From Trichuris trichiura (lineage: Eukaryota; Nematoda; Enoplea; Trichinellida; Trichuridae): a stretch of 64,000 nucleotides of DNA. The notes under the pieces were generated by a model. It searched no databases. It saw only the letters and a program-made list of their open reading frames with translations, and had not been told where the DNA came from. Of this stretch, positions 46,301 through 56,840 are shown piece after piece; within the stretch, counting starts at the first letter, position 1; each line of letters starts with the position of its first letter. Position numbers and translations under genes: made by a program. Where the stretch lies: positions 1-64,000 of the forward strand of contig JBAJFE010000009.1 of the NCBI GenBank assembly GCA_037903355.1. The letters run 5' to 3'.

Positions 46301-48627
46301 CAATGCCTTCCCATTACGCGCTTCTATCGCGAGCAAGAAAATATTCAAGAACTGTAACACGATTTTCCTGCAACTGCGGGTGCTTACAATTGCGCATGCT
46401 ATAGTGACAAAATGGCAAACTGTACATTAAAATGAGATTTTAAGCTACTACGTAGATATCTGAGGCAACAGAAGTACTTCATCGTCATTGCCATGGATGA
46501 GGAACGGAACAAGTCAGCAAGATATACTTGGTTTCATTAAAAATAATGTTCAGCATAGCTGGAGGGTCCTATACGGTTAGCTTTGTCTGGAATGGTGCTT
46601 ACCGTCGTTTGAAATTTTTGGTGTTCTTAGGAGCAGCGAAGTTCTTTCCCACTTTACCGTCAGCGTTGAAAACTGACAAATTAAAGGCACCAGCAAGAGA
46701 TTGGCAGTCTACTGATGACTCGAGGCGGAAACGTCGACGTTCACACGTTGTAGAAGTGGGAAACGTGGCTGGAAGATTTCTGCTTTTGGCGTGAAACGTT
46801 TCGCTGATCATTCATCGAAGGTCGAAGACACTGATGACGCAGTTAATGCGTTGCGGAAAGAAGTAATCACTTCGCTTGAAATTAGCTAGGCATCTTGACG
46901 TGTTTCACGTAGACGAGTCATCAGAATAGACGCCTCAGGTTTCTTGTACCCATAGAGTTAGTTCAAATGTTCATACGGTGTCTGTCGATCCGATGAACAT
47001 AATGAGTCGTTCAGCGTAGAGAATTAGACGCATTTGAGGCTGCTGAAGAACTAAAGTTGGGTGGCTGATTGGTGCAACGGTGCACTCTGGACTTGTCCTT
47101 GGTAAGACAATGGGAAAATGAGACGGTGATTGGATCTCCCAGTCAAGAACAGGCGACGCCGTGGGTTCCCGCCGGTGGACCCTGGGCAGTTTATCGAGCC
47201 TTTTGATAGGGATACTCGAAAATGGGATACATTTATCGGTAGCTCTCGTGTTTTGATTCGCGGGATGTTTCCATCTCACGCAGTCAGCAATGTTTATTCG
47301 CTCGCAGGAGTTGCTCTCCCTTCAGGTGAGAAGCAGTATCGCTAGTTAGTTGTGCAAACCGAAAAACTTGAGGCATCGCTACTGTTATCAGCGTGTCACC
47401 GTGCAATACAGTTCGAAGGTATTTACAGCATAGAACAGTTGAAGCGTGAAGACTTAAAAGAACTTGAACGCTTTTTCCGCGAATTCAATGGAATCATTTG
47501 ATCTGTTCTCAAATGTAAACATGTGCTGCCAATCTTAAAGGTGTCTTTGCTGACTGCACACTTACGAGATATATGAACGGAAAAAGCCCGTTGTTCATCG
47601 TGCCCAGTGAACCTTCAGTTAGGTTCAGGGCGTTTGAGAGAAAGGCCTTGTCCGTGAGGGGAACATCGCAGACTATGAGGCGTTATTAAAACGCTATTCG
47701 CCGAAGTAGAAGTGCTGTCAAACAGGCTTCCAGTGACGTATCTAATGTACGGCCCTGACTTTGTGGCGCCGTTGACGCCCCTTCGTTTACTCACCGCTGT
47801 GGGAAATGCACGGATACCAGCGGCTGTTGTGAACAATCGAAATTCACTGTGGCGGCAGTTTAATCAATAAAGCTGTACCTCTTTTCAGTTCGTATTGAAA
47901 ATTGAAACTTATTCATGCTCGAATTCAATCCAGGTGCACCATTAACATTGCATTTAGCCCATTTTAAAGTACAAACTTTCTAACAATAATGCCTACTTTT
48001 TATTCACCTTTACAACAATCTATAGAAAAGTAACATCCTTACAGCGACCACAAGTAGGACAGAATGAATAATAAGCAACAGTTTTTAGTCCTCCCAACTT
48101 AATGAGCGCAAAGGAACAAAACTATTCGCAGCCAGGGAATATCAATACGAGGAGAATTGGCAGGCCCCTATAACTTATGGAGATAATAACTGGTGCTTGA
48201 TTTAACGAATAACTTACTAAGAGGACAAAAAGAAAAGTTCCAGATGTTTGCAAAGTTGTTTACGTAAGTCGCTGTCTTTATCTGTCCACGTCACGCAGAA
48301 ATACTAATGGCAAAGCACTTTCAGCTTTACAGAATTAAAAGCTCATTTCACTACTTTTTGAGAAATTTATGCTATCAAGGGTCCTAAGCTAGGGTCAAGA
48401 AATGGACGACAAAATTGTCAGTTACTAAGAGGTAAATGTTAAAAATAGGATGCAATCCCAAAGAAAACCTCAAACTTTTACGTGAAAACGTAATGCAAAC
48501 ATCGAATCAGTAAATAAGAAACTTACCCATCGGTTGGAATGCTCTCTTCTAAATCATTAGGATGAAATAAATTCTGCTGATTTATGCCAAGCCGCAAGCA
48601 GACGGAGCAAAAGGTATGGGTCCAGGG
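31383..48627 (-). CDS. LMO7: LMO7/LIMCH1-like CH-PDZ-LIM protein (5' end unresolved)
   Basis: A cytoskeletal/junctional adaptor type. Exons (5' to 3'): 48527-48627, 45435-45483, 44778-44959, 43430-43916, 38652-38791, 37452-37578, 36507-36680, one unresolved near 36140-36260, 35787-35927, 35350-35738, 32969-33148, 32707-32917, 32402-32649, 32139-32344, 31667-32087, 31454-31618, 31383-31408. The first three encode the C-terminal half of a CH domain (LGINQQNLFHPNDL; RRVVVTIYELA). 38652-38791 holds the W-rich DUF4757-like motif DWLANLNSWKLKRR. The PDZ domain (RAFGFTLRGG...GSPADVAGLKPG) spans the junction 35350/33148. The single LIM domain (CSHC, HLQC, CFKCHVC, CQSC; ESLALFYHLQCFKC) is C-terminal as in LMO7/LIMCH1. 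All listed junctions agree in phase except around the unresolved exon. Upstream CH exons should lie beyond 48627. Confidence 0.85.
33440..33545. repeat. Short degraded foldback in an intron
   Basis: CTGGTTCCGTCTTCACC (33455-33472) is complementary, with mismatches, to GGTGAAGACGGGATCCGG (33515-33533). It resembles the hammerhead-like family core but lacks an intact CTGANGA...GAAA set. Confidence 0.35.
34279..34517 (-). mobile_element. Foldback insertion carrying the best hammerhead-like core
   Basis: The arms AAGTTTCTTTTACGGAAAGC (34296-34315) and GCTTTCCGTAAAAGAAACTT (34441-34460) are perfectly complementary. On the - strand CTGAAGA (34371-34377), a perfect five-pair stem GGGTC/GACCC (34354-34369) and GAAA (34350-34353) follow in hammerhead order. 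The tail ATGAAACTATACGGTCCCGT follows the right arm. Imperfect direct flanks (CTCTATGTTTCGTC against CTCTATTTTTCGTC, about 34280 and 34499) suggest a target duplication. It lies in an intron of the LMO7-like gene, so the core is in the sense strand of that transcript. Confidence 0.65.
41280..41402. repeat. Foldback repeat in an intron
   Basis: CTTAACTTTCAGGATCAAAC (41298 onward) and the following CCTGTCCCGTCGTCTGC are complementary, with mismatches, to 41350-41395. It carries a degraded hammerhead-like core (CAGACGACGGG...TGAAAG on the - strand) and lies in the long intron 38792-43429 of the LMO7-like gene. Confidence 0.45.
46528..47870 (+). pseudogene. Decayed coding remnant, antisense inside an intron
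   Basis: The region is GC-richer than its surroundings and carries several + strand stretches with protein-like composition in changing frames: 46528-46794; 47130-47345 (SSRVLIRGMFPSHAVSNV); 47360-47502 (SIEQLKREDLKELERFF); 47541-47690 (YMNGKSPLFIVPSEPS); 47698-47870 (LMYGPDFVAPLTPLRLL). Stops and frame changes separate them. AATAAA at 47866-47871 follows the last piece. I do not recognise the family; a decayed retrocopy or transposon gene fits, and a real spliced gene is less likely but possible. It sits in an intron (45484-48526) of the - strand LMO7-like gene. Confidence 0.45.
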
Positions 48628-49978
48628 CTGAAACTCGTTTTCAGATTAAGGAGCAAGAAACATCACTTCTGCACTTATAACAGTTTAATCGTGCAATCGT
48701 CTTGAGCAAAACTTAGCCACGAAGTCCTCCGCACTCTCTAGTGCTTTTTATCAATTCCAGATTAAGAATATTTTAAATCAGCAAGACTTCGCAAAGGACT
48801 AAGATACTATGAATATTCCACTGCGCTCCTGAGCAGGCTGCAAACGAGCATCAGCTTGCACAAAAATCACTTCGTTCGCGCGACTGTCTTACGTAACCAC
48901 GGCCTTGGGGCATAAACACAACTGGTTAGCCATTCCATTGGAAACGCGCTAATGAAGTTAAATGCTAAAAGGCTTTAACGAATCCCATTTAGAATCACAA
49001 AGAAGCAACATGAAATAGGATTTCTGCATAAACTGCAATGGCGAGCTCGCTTAGTTGTGTGTGCAATTTTGCTGGATATTCAAAAACCATACGGGCGATA
49101 CAACTTCTGCCATATGCTTAACCAAAAGCTAAAAGTTAGACAGCTTTCCGTTAACAAGCAAACGCTTAATCTTGCCTTTTAGTCATATGATGATTCGAAA
49201 ATCACGGTATATAAATTTCATGCGAATAGTTTGGGGAGAAAACGAGATCTACCTTGAACTTTCCTTCGTCTCCTGTGTAACAAACTTTTCTCTGCGTAGA
49301 AAGCACGCTCACTTCCTCAGAAGAGAAGCTTCTGGGCAACAAAAAATCAATAATCCTGAAAGAAAATAAGCGACTAATATGCTAAAGCAATAGTTAATAG
49401 CCCACTTTCGCAACTGAGATCCGTGTCGAAGCGAGAAGAGGAAATCATCATCATTGAGAAAAGGTTCACGAGTTGTAGCCTGCAGCAAAACAAAGCATAA
49501 GTCAAGTAGAGGCCATAGTTCGACGTGAAAAAGCACATATTTGATTTTTCGTGGAAATTACGAGGGCAAAATTATTAAAGATGAGCAGAAATTAGGGCAA
49601 AAGCGCCACGGAAGAGACTAAGCAAGCAAGAACACTACGGTGGATGCCTAAAATCCACTACCACAAATGTATTCACAGAAACCCTGAAAGCTAACTTTTT
49701 TCTTGACGTGGAAACGAGGACGTTATTTAGTTCGCTTCCATGGGAAATTTTCTAATGCCTAAGGCATTTGGTCAAATAGGGCGACAGAAATGGCGACTAG
49801 TGTAAGAACAAAAGAAGAGCTTTATGTATGAGTTCCATTTCTGAAACCGCAATCAATGTGCACTTTGAAAAAAAGACTCGTCTATGCCTCGCTGTAACTT
49901 CGCAAGCTAAATTTGACTAAACAACCAAGTTAAAATGAGCAATTCTTTTGTACCTGCCCAATTCAAAATGTACAGCGA

Positions 49979-50362
49979 CTAATAGGAGCATTCGTGCCGA
50001 GTGGCCAATTCAATCAAGGGCAATGAGTAGACCGTTATGGCAAACCGATCCGGCTTGACAGGAAAATAAATAGGAATGTAGACTGTAAATTGGTTTTCAT
50101 AGGATCTACAGAGGCAGGCAGTTGAACGGTTAAGAACAACTTTTTCTGGCAAAACTTTTTGGGCCAACCTCCTCACGTCTTCAGGGTCAACGTAAATTGA
50201 ACGCTTGATAAAGGCTTCATAAAGCTTTAATGACGAAGAAATCCGTTGCAAAGATGCAAGAAGTTTCAAGTAAGGTAACCGTTCACTGTCCGTTTGTAAA
50301 CGCCTCAGTGTTCCATAAGCTTCGAGAGAAATCTCTATCGATCGCTTTTTACAACGGCTCAA
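49979..50362 (-). CDS. Unidentified coding segment, probable terminal exon
   Basis: An uninterrupted - strand frame of about 127 codons ends with TAG at 49979-49981, with clearly protein-like composition. It has charged helical stretches (DSERLPYLKLLASLQRIS; DPEDVRRLAQKVLPEKVV) and a later segment with alternating hydrophobics (FTVYIPIYFPVKPDRFAI). No ATG opens the frame, so an upstream exon joined near 50355 is expected; it was not found. No domain was recognised. It lies upstream of the resolved part of the LMO7-like gene on the same strand. Confidence 0.6.
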   Translation of the reverse strand: MSRCKKRSIEISLEAYGTLRRLQTDSERLPYLKLLASLQRISSSLKLYEAFIKRSIYVDPEDVRRLAQKVLPEKVVLNRSTACLCRSYENQFTVYIPIYFPVKPDRFAITVYSLPLIELATRHECSY

Positions 50363-50569
50363 TAAAACATTACTTCGTATAAAACACTATCCGTTACTAG
50401 GCGTCACATCTTCAAGATTTATGAAGTCTAAGATGCATAATTTATTGACTGGCCTCAGTTGGATATTAAATACTTCCCTTTAAAATTAAAGATAGCTTAC
50501 CCCTAATAAAATAAGGGATGTATTAATACTTCCGTGATGACAGTTCAAGGAAATAATGAATTAAGAAAT

Positions 50570-50710
50570 GGAATCAAAGCTTTCAGGATTTCCAGGTCCC
50601 GTCGTCACCGAAATAAAGTGAACAGTGTAGAAGAGTGATCTATTCATATCGTTCAATTTATTTTGCTAAGGATGGGATCTAGATGTCCCGAAAGCTCCAA
50701 TTACTTTTCC
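50570..50710. repeat. Foldback repeat, hammerhead-like
   Basis: GAATCAAAGCTTTCAGGATT...TCCCGTCGTCACC (50572-50612) is complementary, with mismatches, to 50655-50710 (GGGATCTAGATGTCCCGAAA, GCTCC). The - strand left arm reads GTGACGACGGGA...TCCTGAAAGC, one base off the CTGANGA consensus; the + strand right arm keeps the stem and GAAA only. Confidence 0.5.
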
Positions 50711-51753
50711 CAATTTATTATACCACCTAACGGACTTACCGTAACTTTCGTTAAGAAGATTTATACGCAATTACGGGATGCCCTATCCGCGAAGTGGTGC
50801 TTCTGACGATGGTATAAAGATGAAAAGGCGACAGCTTTTCGCTCTCAGCTATTCTTAAAAGACTACATCAATTTAATTTATCTTTGCGATCCCTAACAAA
50901 GAGCTCCTACGATAGTGGAAAAAATTCTTAAAATATTCTTCACTGTTCGATCCATAGCGGTCATGCTTAAAAAACTCTTAATGCCCTCACCCATGGATGC
51001 AGAGCAAAGCTTCGTAAACTCAGTTAAACTATTCAACGAGTTTATATTAAACAGTTATTTTGGAAATCTAAATAGTCGCAAAATTATTACTATAATGTTG
51101 TCTTAGCCTAAAAACTATTTAATTTCAATTCTACTTAGAAAAACCTTCTGGCTGAGCTGTAAAAAGAAGTTTTGACTCTGATAAAAACGATTTCCTTTTA
51201 CGAGGCAGTATTTTCCGAGTTTAGGTCAAAGAGGAGCGTGCACCTAAATATAGCGCTGAAGAAATCTTAATGGTGTCACAAGTTCGTTTGACTATAAATT
51301 CACCTCTGCAGTAGTTTGCCCAACTAACCCCTCACAGTCTGTCATATGTAAGCTCGTTTCTTCTTTGCTGTGCATGCAACATCAAAGAAGGTTGACCATT
51401 CTAATGGGAATTTGCAGCAGATAAACAATAAATCGAGGAGTGGAAAAACAGGTCAATTCGTAGAAAATAGCAATGTGAACACTCAACGATCGCATTCTGT
51501 CGAACTCGATCGCAAATTACATCTCCACTTGGACGTGTCAGTGGTGATAAAAATCACCGTTTGACTGCATATCATATCAGACAGATGTTACATGCAACAG
51601 CGAAACGTTAGAAACAAATCATTTCATTAAAACTAATAGTTTACCTCCTTCTATAAATAAAAAAATATTGCAGTACAATGTGCAAAAATGGGTCACTATT
51701 TAAGCTACTCCAAACAATCACGCCTAAGGCTACGGTGAACCTGTTCTAATGTA

Positions 51754-51896
51754 GCACAAAATCAACATAAAATAAGGGAGCATTTGGGTCTTTTCTTGTT
51801 CCATCCTCACTAAATGAACTGATCCAACAAATTATTCCCTGAAGGCGGGACAAGAAAAGTCTCAAAAGCTTCTTTACTTTACTTAAGCTTTGTGTT
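51754..51896. repeat. Foldback repeat, degraded hammerhead-like core
   Basis: The left arm CACAAAATCAACATAAAATA through TCTTTTCTTGTTCC is complementary, with mismatches, to 51845-51896 (GGGACAAGAAAAGTCTCAAA to CTTTGTG). The + strand carries CTGAAGGCGGGAC...CAAAAGC, a decayed version of the family core. Confidence 0.5.
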
Positions 51897-52403
51897 ACGT
51901 TAAAATGGGCTTACCGCAACGTCAGACATAAAAATTGACAATAATGAAGCCAAACAAAAACACAATAGTAACCCTACAGAGCGTAAACGCATTTCTCGCT
52001 AAGGTTGTTAAAAATGAAAGAATTATCTCGCCATCCACGCGGCTGAAGAATTGGCACAACAGAATTGGTAACGACTGGAAAACCTATAAGCGTAATCAAG
52101 TCGCAGTCACCTATCTATTTAGCTACTAATGCCGTGATGGTTGTTCACTAGCGTTACTGATTTGCTAACAGGCTTAAGAGTATAGCGTCATATTAAACAG
52201 CATAAACACAGCGTTCGGCTCGTAGGGCCAACTAGTGAACGCTTTGCAACAGGGAACATTGAAGATAAGAAAAAAGTGGCCCCGAGAAGCTATCTTCCAA
52301 ACAAATTTGAACAGACGGCATTAAAAAGTCATTTTGCTGCTCAGCTCCGTCCTAGCTATAAAAAGCAGCCAGCTGGTCAATCACATGCGTTACTCAGAGA
52401 ATG

Positions 52404-52899
52404 TTACTTCCCGGTGAGCGATATAGAAACGGATAAGCCGAACAGAAGTTGAGAGAAAAAATTAATCGCCAACATATCCGACAATACATTTGGCGGGAAA
52501 TTGAATAAGTAGTCCTTTTGTACTGCTACAGCAATGTTGCAGTGTCTGTTTCTATTGCTAATAAAACTTGATAACAAAATGCTATATTTTCGCAATGTCA
52601 CAACATAAAAGTTAGTCAACATCTACGATGAAGTCTTAGCAAAACGCGCGCTCGGTAGTCTCCTAACGTACCTCGTATAAAGGGCATCTTATTAATAAAG
52701 GATGGTTTTTCTAAACTGATCTTTTCTAATCCAAAAGCCACAGTTCGGGTGAAAGCTAACTTTTTCATTAGTTCGACTGAACGTAAAAACTGATGCACAT
52801 AGCAGGAATGTAGTTTTGCAATAGAAAAGGCATTTTTTCCACAACTTTGCATCTTGCTGCAAGTTGCAAGAAACTGTTCAGACGTTCCTACGTGATTCA
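52404..52899 (-). CDS. 3' end of an unidentified gene
   Basis: Two exons join in phase: 52672-52899 (donor GTACGT) and 52404-52522 (39 codons including the TAA stop). The acceptors are TTATCAG at 52900 and GTAGCAG at 52523. The joined peptide (about 114 residues) contains four cysteines in its first part, then KKLAFTRTVAFGLEKI, KPSFINKMPFIR and, across the junction, QKDYLFNFPPNVLSDM with a hydrophobic C-terminal stretch (INFFSQLLFGLSVSI). Family not recognised. Upstream exons are expected beyond 52900. Confidence 0.5.
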
Positions 52900-52949
52900 C
52901 TGATAAGCGTTACATAAAAAGTGGTCTGGAAACGTAGACCAGATGGTAC

Positions 52950-54330
52950 GGTCAAACCGCAGGCAGGTACCGAACTGATGTAAGATGCGACTTAGACAAA
53001 TTATCAGTCATGCGGGCACTTTCCGGCGGAATAGAAGTGAACAAAAAACCGCCATGGTCAGCATCTGGTCCGGCAATTATGCCCTTTGCTGCGCTACTCA
53101 TCCAGTGTGCCGTTGAACTGCATACTATGCTTGCCATGACCCCTAAGCCCTGGTGGCCTTGACCTTCAGCTAGCAATAGACTTATTATGTTAAGAATAGC
53201 TACCGAAGGACAATTGTGAAAGTGCTTGACAACGGTCCAAAAAGGGTTAAAGAAAAATCGTGATCAATGGAATGCATCTGCACCTAAAGTGGACTAAGTT
53301 AACAAGACGAAAAAGAGCATTTTATCCCGCGCTAAGGAGGAAACTAGTTACAAGTGACACGCTGAACTATTACTCGTTGCAATCAATTAGGCACAACTCG
53401 AAAATACTTTCAAATAAGCAAAGAGCAAAAATAAATGCATTCCGCTTGGGGCATCGGTTCCATTACGCTCACTGAATCTGGCTACCTCGAATAAATTAAG
53501 CATCGTACCTCAAGCCATCGTTGGCTTTCGTTTATAGCAAGATCCACGTAAAACTCAAGTTCATCAGCACTTGTGACCCGTGGGCACCGCGTATGAATAA
53601 TCGACTTTTCGGTAGGCATAGCCCATGCGACCAAAGCTGCTGGAATGAGGCTTTGTACTAACGATGAGATCACATATGTGCTGGTCAACGGAACAGTACC
53701 AGGTGAATTGTCGAAACAGAAAATCTCGCTCAATAAACTGCACGCTTGCAAAGACCGTTTTCGGCAGGCTTTCCCACTTCGTCAAACAAAAGAGAACTCC
53801 GTTGACAGCACCGTTGATTGGTCGGGGTGGCGTTGCAAAAGAATTGTCGAATCAAAAGCGCTCTCCTATGCTCAGGACATGTTAGGGCTTGTCAAGTAGA
53901 TGGCAGTAATAACTGGTTAGGTCAATCAATCAAATGGGTCTCTAAGGGTTCAAGTAGCCTATCGGTTGGATATTATGCATTCCAAAAGGTAGTTACTTGG
54001 CATAGATGCTCAACTTAACTGACATGTTAGAAGCTGCTATGTCTTGCAACCCTGTTAGCTATGTTTAGTAATTTCATTAAGAAAGGAATTCAAGTTTCTA
54101 CGTGCCAGGAATGGTTTACAGGGTTGAACTTGGAGAGCCCTCGACCAAGTAGTAGCCTTGGCCTGTCGTTCTTCTCTCAAACGGCCCTGATTGTGCCAGA
54201 GGCCGGTGCAAATGGTGATTATTTGTTCACTTCTAGAAAGCAGACCAATGGACATGCTCACCTCACCTGGACATTGCCGACGAGACAGCGGTTAAGAAAA
54301 GACGTGGCCACTCAACTGACCAAGTAAACA
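52950..54330. other. GC-richer region with overlapping open frames on both strands, possibly decayed coding DNA
   Basis: Open frames of 60-90 codons overlap on both strands (for example - strand 53176-52952 and 53751-53482; + strand 53645-53899 and 54061-54327). The composition differs from the flanking AT-rich DNA. No single frame is sustained, splice signals do not organise it, and no family is recognised. It resembles the remnant at 46528-47870. Confidence 0.3.
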
Positions 54331-55871
54331 TTCCACGCGTCCAACGAAAGGACACACGGGAGATAATGTTTGACAAAGTTTTTCAAAGCTCTGACGGCAA
54401 GTGTCCCACCAGTTCATCGACGCCTTTGCAAACCGGAAGCTCAAAGTTGTCATCCAAAGAATAAATTAGACATGCAGTTGGGATAGATGATCAAAGAGAT
54501 GACCTCATTTAATCACAAATCTTTGACGACGCGTTCAAGCATTCCCAAAGAAGTGCTTGCAAAAGACCAGACAGAGTGAGGCATGCTCTCTTGAGGCTTA
54601 ATAGCGTAGAAAGTAAATGCATCCCTCCCTTTGGCATCTTTCATTTGGTACAGAATACTTTACAGACCGGAAAGCACTGAAGTGAAGGGCAAAATGCTAT
54701 TGGAAAAATACTTAGTCGTTGCACTGGAACAATACGCACAGTTGTGACTAATTTCTAAGGCTATAAGATTCACTGATAAATTCTGCTACCCCACAGTGGA
54801 ACTCTCAAGTAAACGGGAGAGAGACTTTTTTATCTGTCAAAACATAATAGTCAGCAATTCTTGACTGACAGTGAATAAACGGCGACTGATTACACCGTAA
54901 GATATAGAGAGAAAGATTAATGGACGTTGGCTGAACTGATAACGAGTATATGTCAGTATTGCTTAGATTCGAATTTTTCCTCAAAAATACGTTGCAAAAA
55001 GTCATTGAAACTTAGCCTTCTGATGACTGAATGAAGTGCCGTGCAATAGCAGCGTGACAGAACGGCAATTCAAAATTATGATTTATTAAAACGGTAAACA
55101 AGTGCCCTCTTAAAAGTTGGTATTAATACATGGTGTTACACTCGTTTTTCTTTTATGGATTAAAAGAGCATCTTTAAAAAGGAATCATTTCCAGCACCGA
55201 TACCGTAGTTGACAAAAGGTTTTCAGAGAGTAGAGCGGCTTGTGATCGTTTAGCAGGTTCCTTAATATGTTCGGCCCAATGTAAAATTGTTGGAACAAAT
55301 GCAGCGTAAAAAATAATATGTTCAGCTACTCGTCTGTTCATCTGAAGGGTGTATCAAAGCTTTTGCACGCCCTAATTGTCTCAATACAGGCAGCTGAAAG
55401 TGGATGCTTCCAAGGACATAGTACGGCACGGCAAACTTAACTATGAACGGAAAAAATTATCCAATTATTTTATCCGTTGTTTACACGTGAAATATGCTCT
55501 TTTGTAAAGTACTTTTCAAAAACAATCCTTAAGCTTCGTAGTATATCTTTGTTTGTATACAGAGTGAGTGAAGCATAAACACCGAAAATAGACCTAAACT
55601 TTCTTCAACGTTGTACACGAACTTCGTCATTGTGCGGAGACGGAGACAATTCGCCGTTTCAATAGTAACACTTCACTCGCAAGCTCACCGCCTAGAATCG
55701 GTTTGGCCATAGCACCGGCAGGTAGTGCAATGCGGAGGAAACGACTTACTGAATTATTCACCATTTGATAAACGGCAAATCGTCTTTCTTCTAATAGACA
55801 GGACACTCAATTTAGGTTCAGATAAGCCTGCAAAATAGTATTCATGTTAGGCTGCTTCTTTTACGGCTTTC

Positions 55872-55995
55872 TATAGTCCCGTACCAAGAAACTGTATCTA
55901 CAAAATGGTATTACAGAAATTCGACCTGTAGAATTTTATTTATTTCTCCGAAGCTTTCAGGAAGCGCCCGTTCCTGTCTCCAGCACTTCAGTAAT
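55872..55995. repeat. Tail motif plus hammerhead-like copy
   Basis: AGTCCCGTACCAAGAAACTG (55876 onward) is the family tail motif. Shortly downstream (55952-55992) the - strand reads CTGGAGACAGGAA...TTCCTGAAAGC, with a five-pair stem (AGGAA/TTCCT) and GAAA but G in place of A in CTGANGA. Confidence 0.45.
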
Positions 55996-56631
55996 GGCAG
56001 CGAGCACACAAGTAATTCACGGGTCAGTCTGATGACCATAAGTAATATCAAAGCAAATCCCATCTAAAATTTCAAAAAGACTTTCATCCGTAACGATGGA
56101 TTAACTTTACTGCCCCATTCAAATTGCTCGGTCATCCTTCCGAAGGATTCAGCTTGCCTGTGAATAACAAAACAAAAGCCTTAATACTGGACCGATGATG
56201 TGTGCATTATTCGCAAAAACGAAAAATGGAACGGAACTAACGGCAGGCACCTCACATTCATAGCGATATAGACAGAAAGTATTTATATCCTCTTGTTAAG
56301 AATCTTTTATGCTAACAATTCTGTCATCATATCTCAGCTATCTTTTATCTGGTAGCTCTGTGACAGAGTAGCGGAGCTGACGCAAAATTGCTAACCTCGT
56401 TCATCAAGCGCTAAACTGCCTGGCAAGAAAACTAATACCGAAGCTTCGTGCTTGGTACAGAGCTTCACTTAGTTGAAACCTCCGCTCTTTTACGTATCTT
56501 CATACTCACATGATGGTAATGAAGAGAAGTTTCTTTGCACATGTTGTTTCTTTCGTTTTTGTAACCGAGTTTGTTAAGTCGTTTCCATGAATCATAAGGA
56601 TGATGTCCATTCAGCTTCGTCAGCTCTTATT

Positions 56632-56676
56632 AAGCGGAGCTTTCAGGGTAGTCGTCGCCACGTCATCAGCGCTCAG
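56632..56676 (-). repeat. Hammerhead-like core, solo copy
   Basis: On the - strand CTGATGA (56663-56669) and GAAA (56641-56644) flank CGTGGCGACGACTACCCT, followed by GCTCCGC. The seven- and four-base core elements are exact; stem II would be short. No foldback partner arm was seen. Confidence 0.45.
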
Positions 56677-56754
56677 TAAGCATTTCGCTCTGCACACTAA
56701 AATTATTACAACCGGAAATTTCTTTGTATATATTAATGCATAGTCTAAGTACGG

Positions 56755-56840
56755 AATGTTCAACCTGTGAAAACGTTCTACTGAGCGAGGCTTTTAGGAA
56801 GCCACTGTTCCCGTTTTCAATGCAAACGTGAGGGCAGAAC
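56755..56840 (-). repeat. Degraded copy of the 15771-15850 repeat
   Basis: GGAATGTTCAACCTGTGAAA and the following GCGAGGCTTTTAGGAAGCCA align with 15771-15850 over about 75 bases. The core is decayed (TTGAAAACGGGAA...CTAAAAGC on the - strand). Confidence 0.5.

Noticed and set aside
53482..54327. A continuous gene assembled from the overlapping frames on either strand
   Set aside because: Frames switch repeatedly with no splice signals at the switches, and neither strand gives a consistent product.
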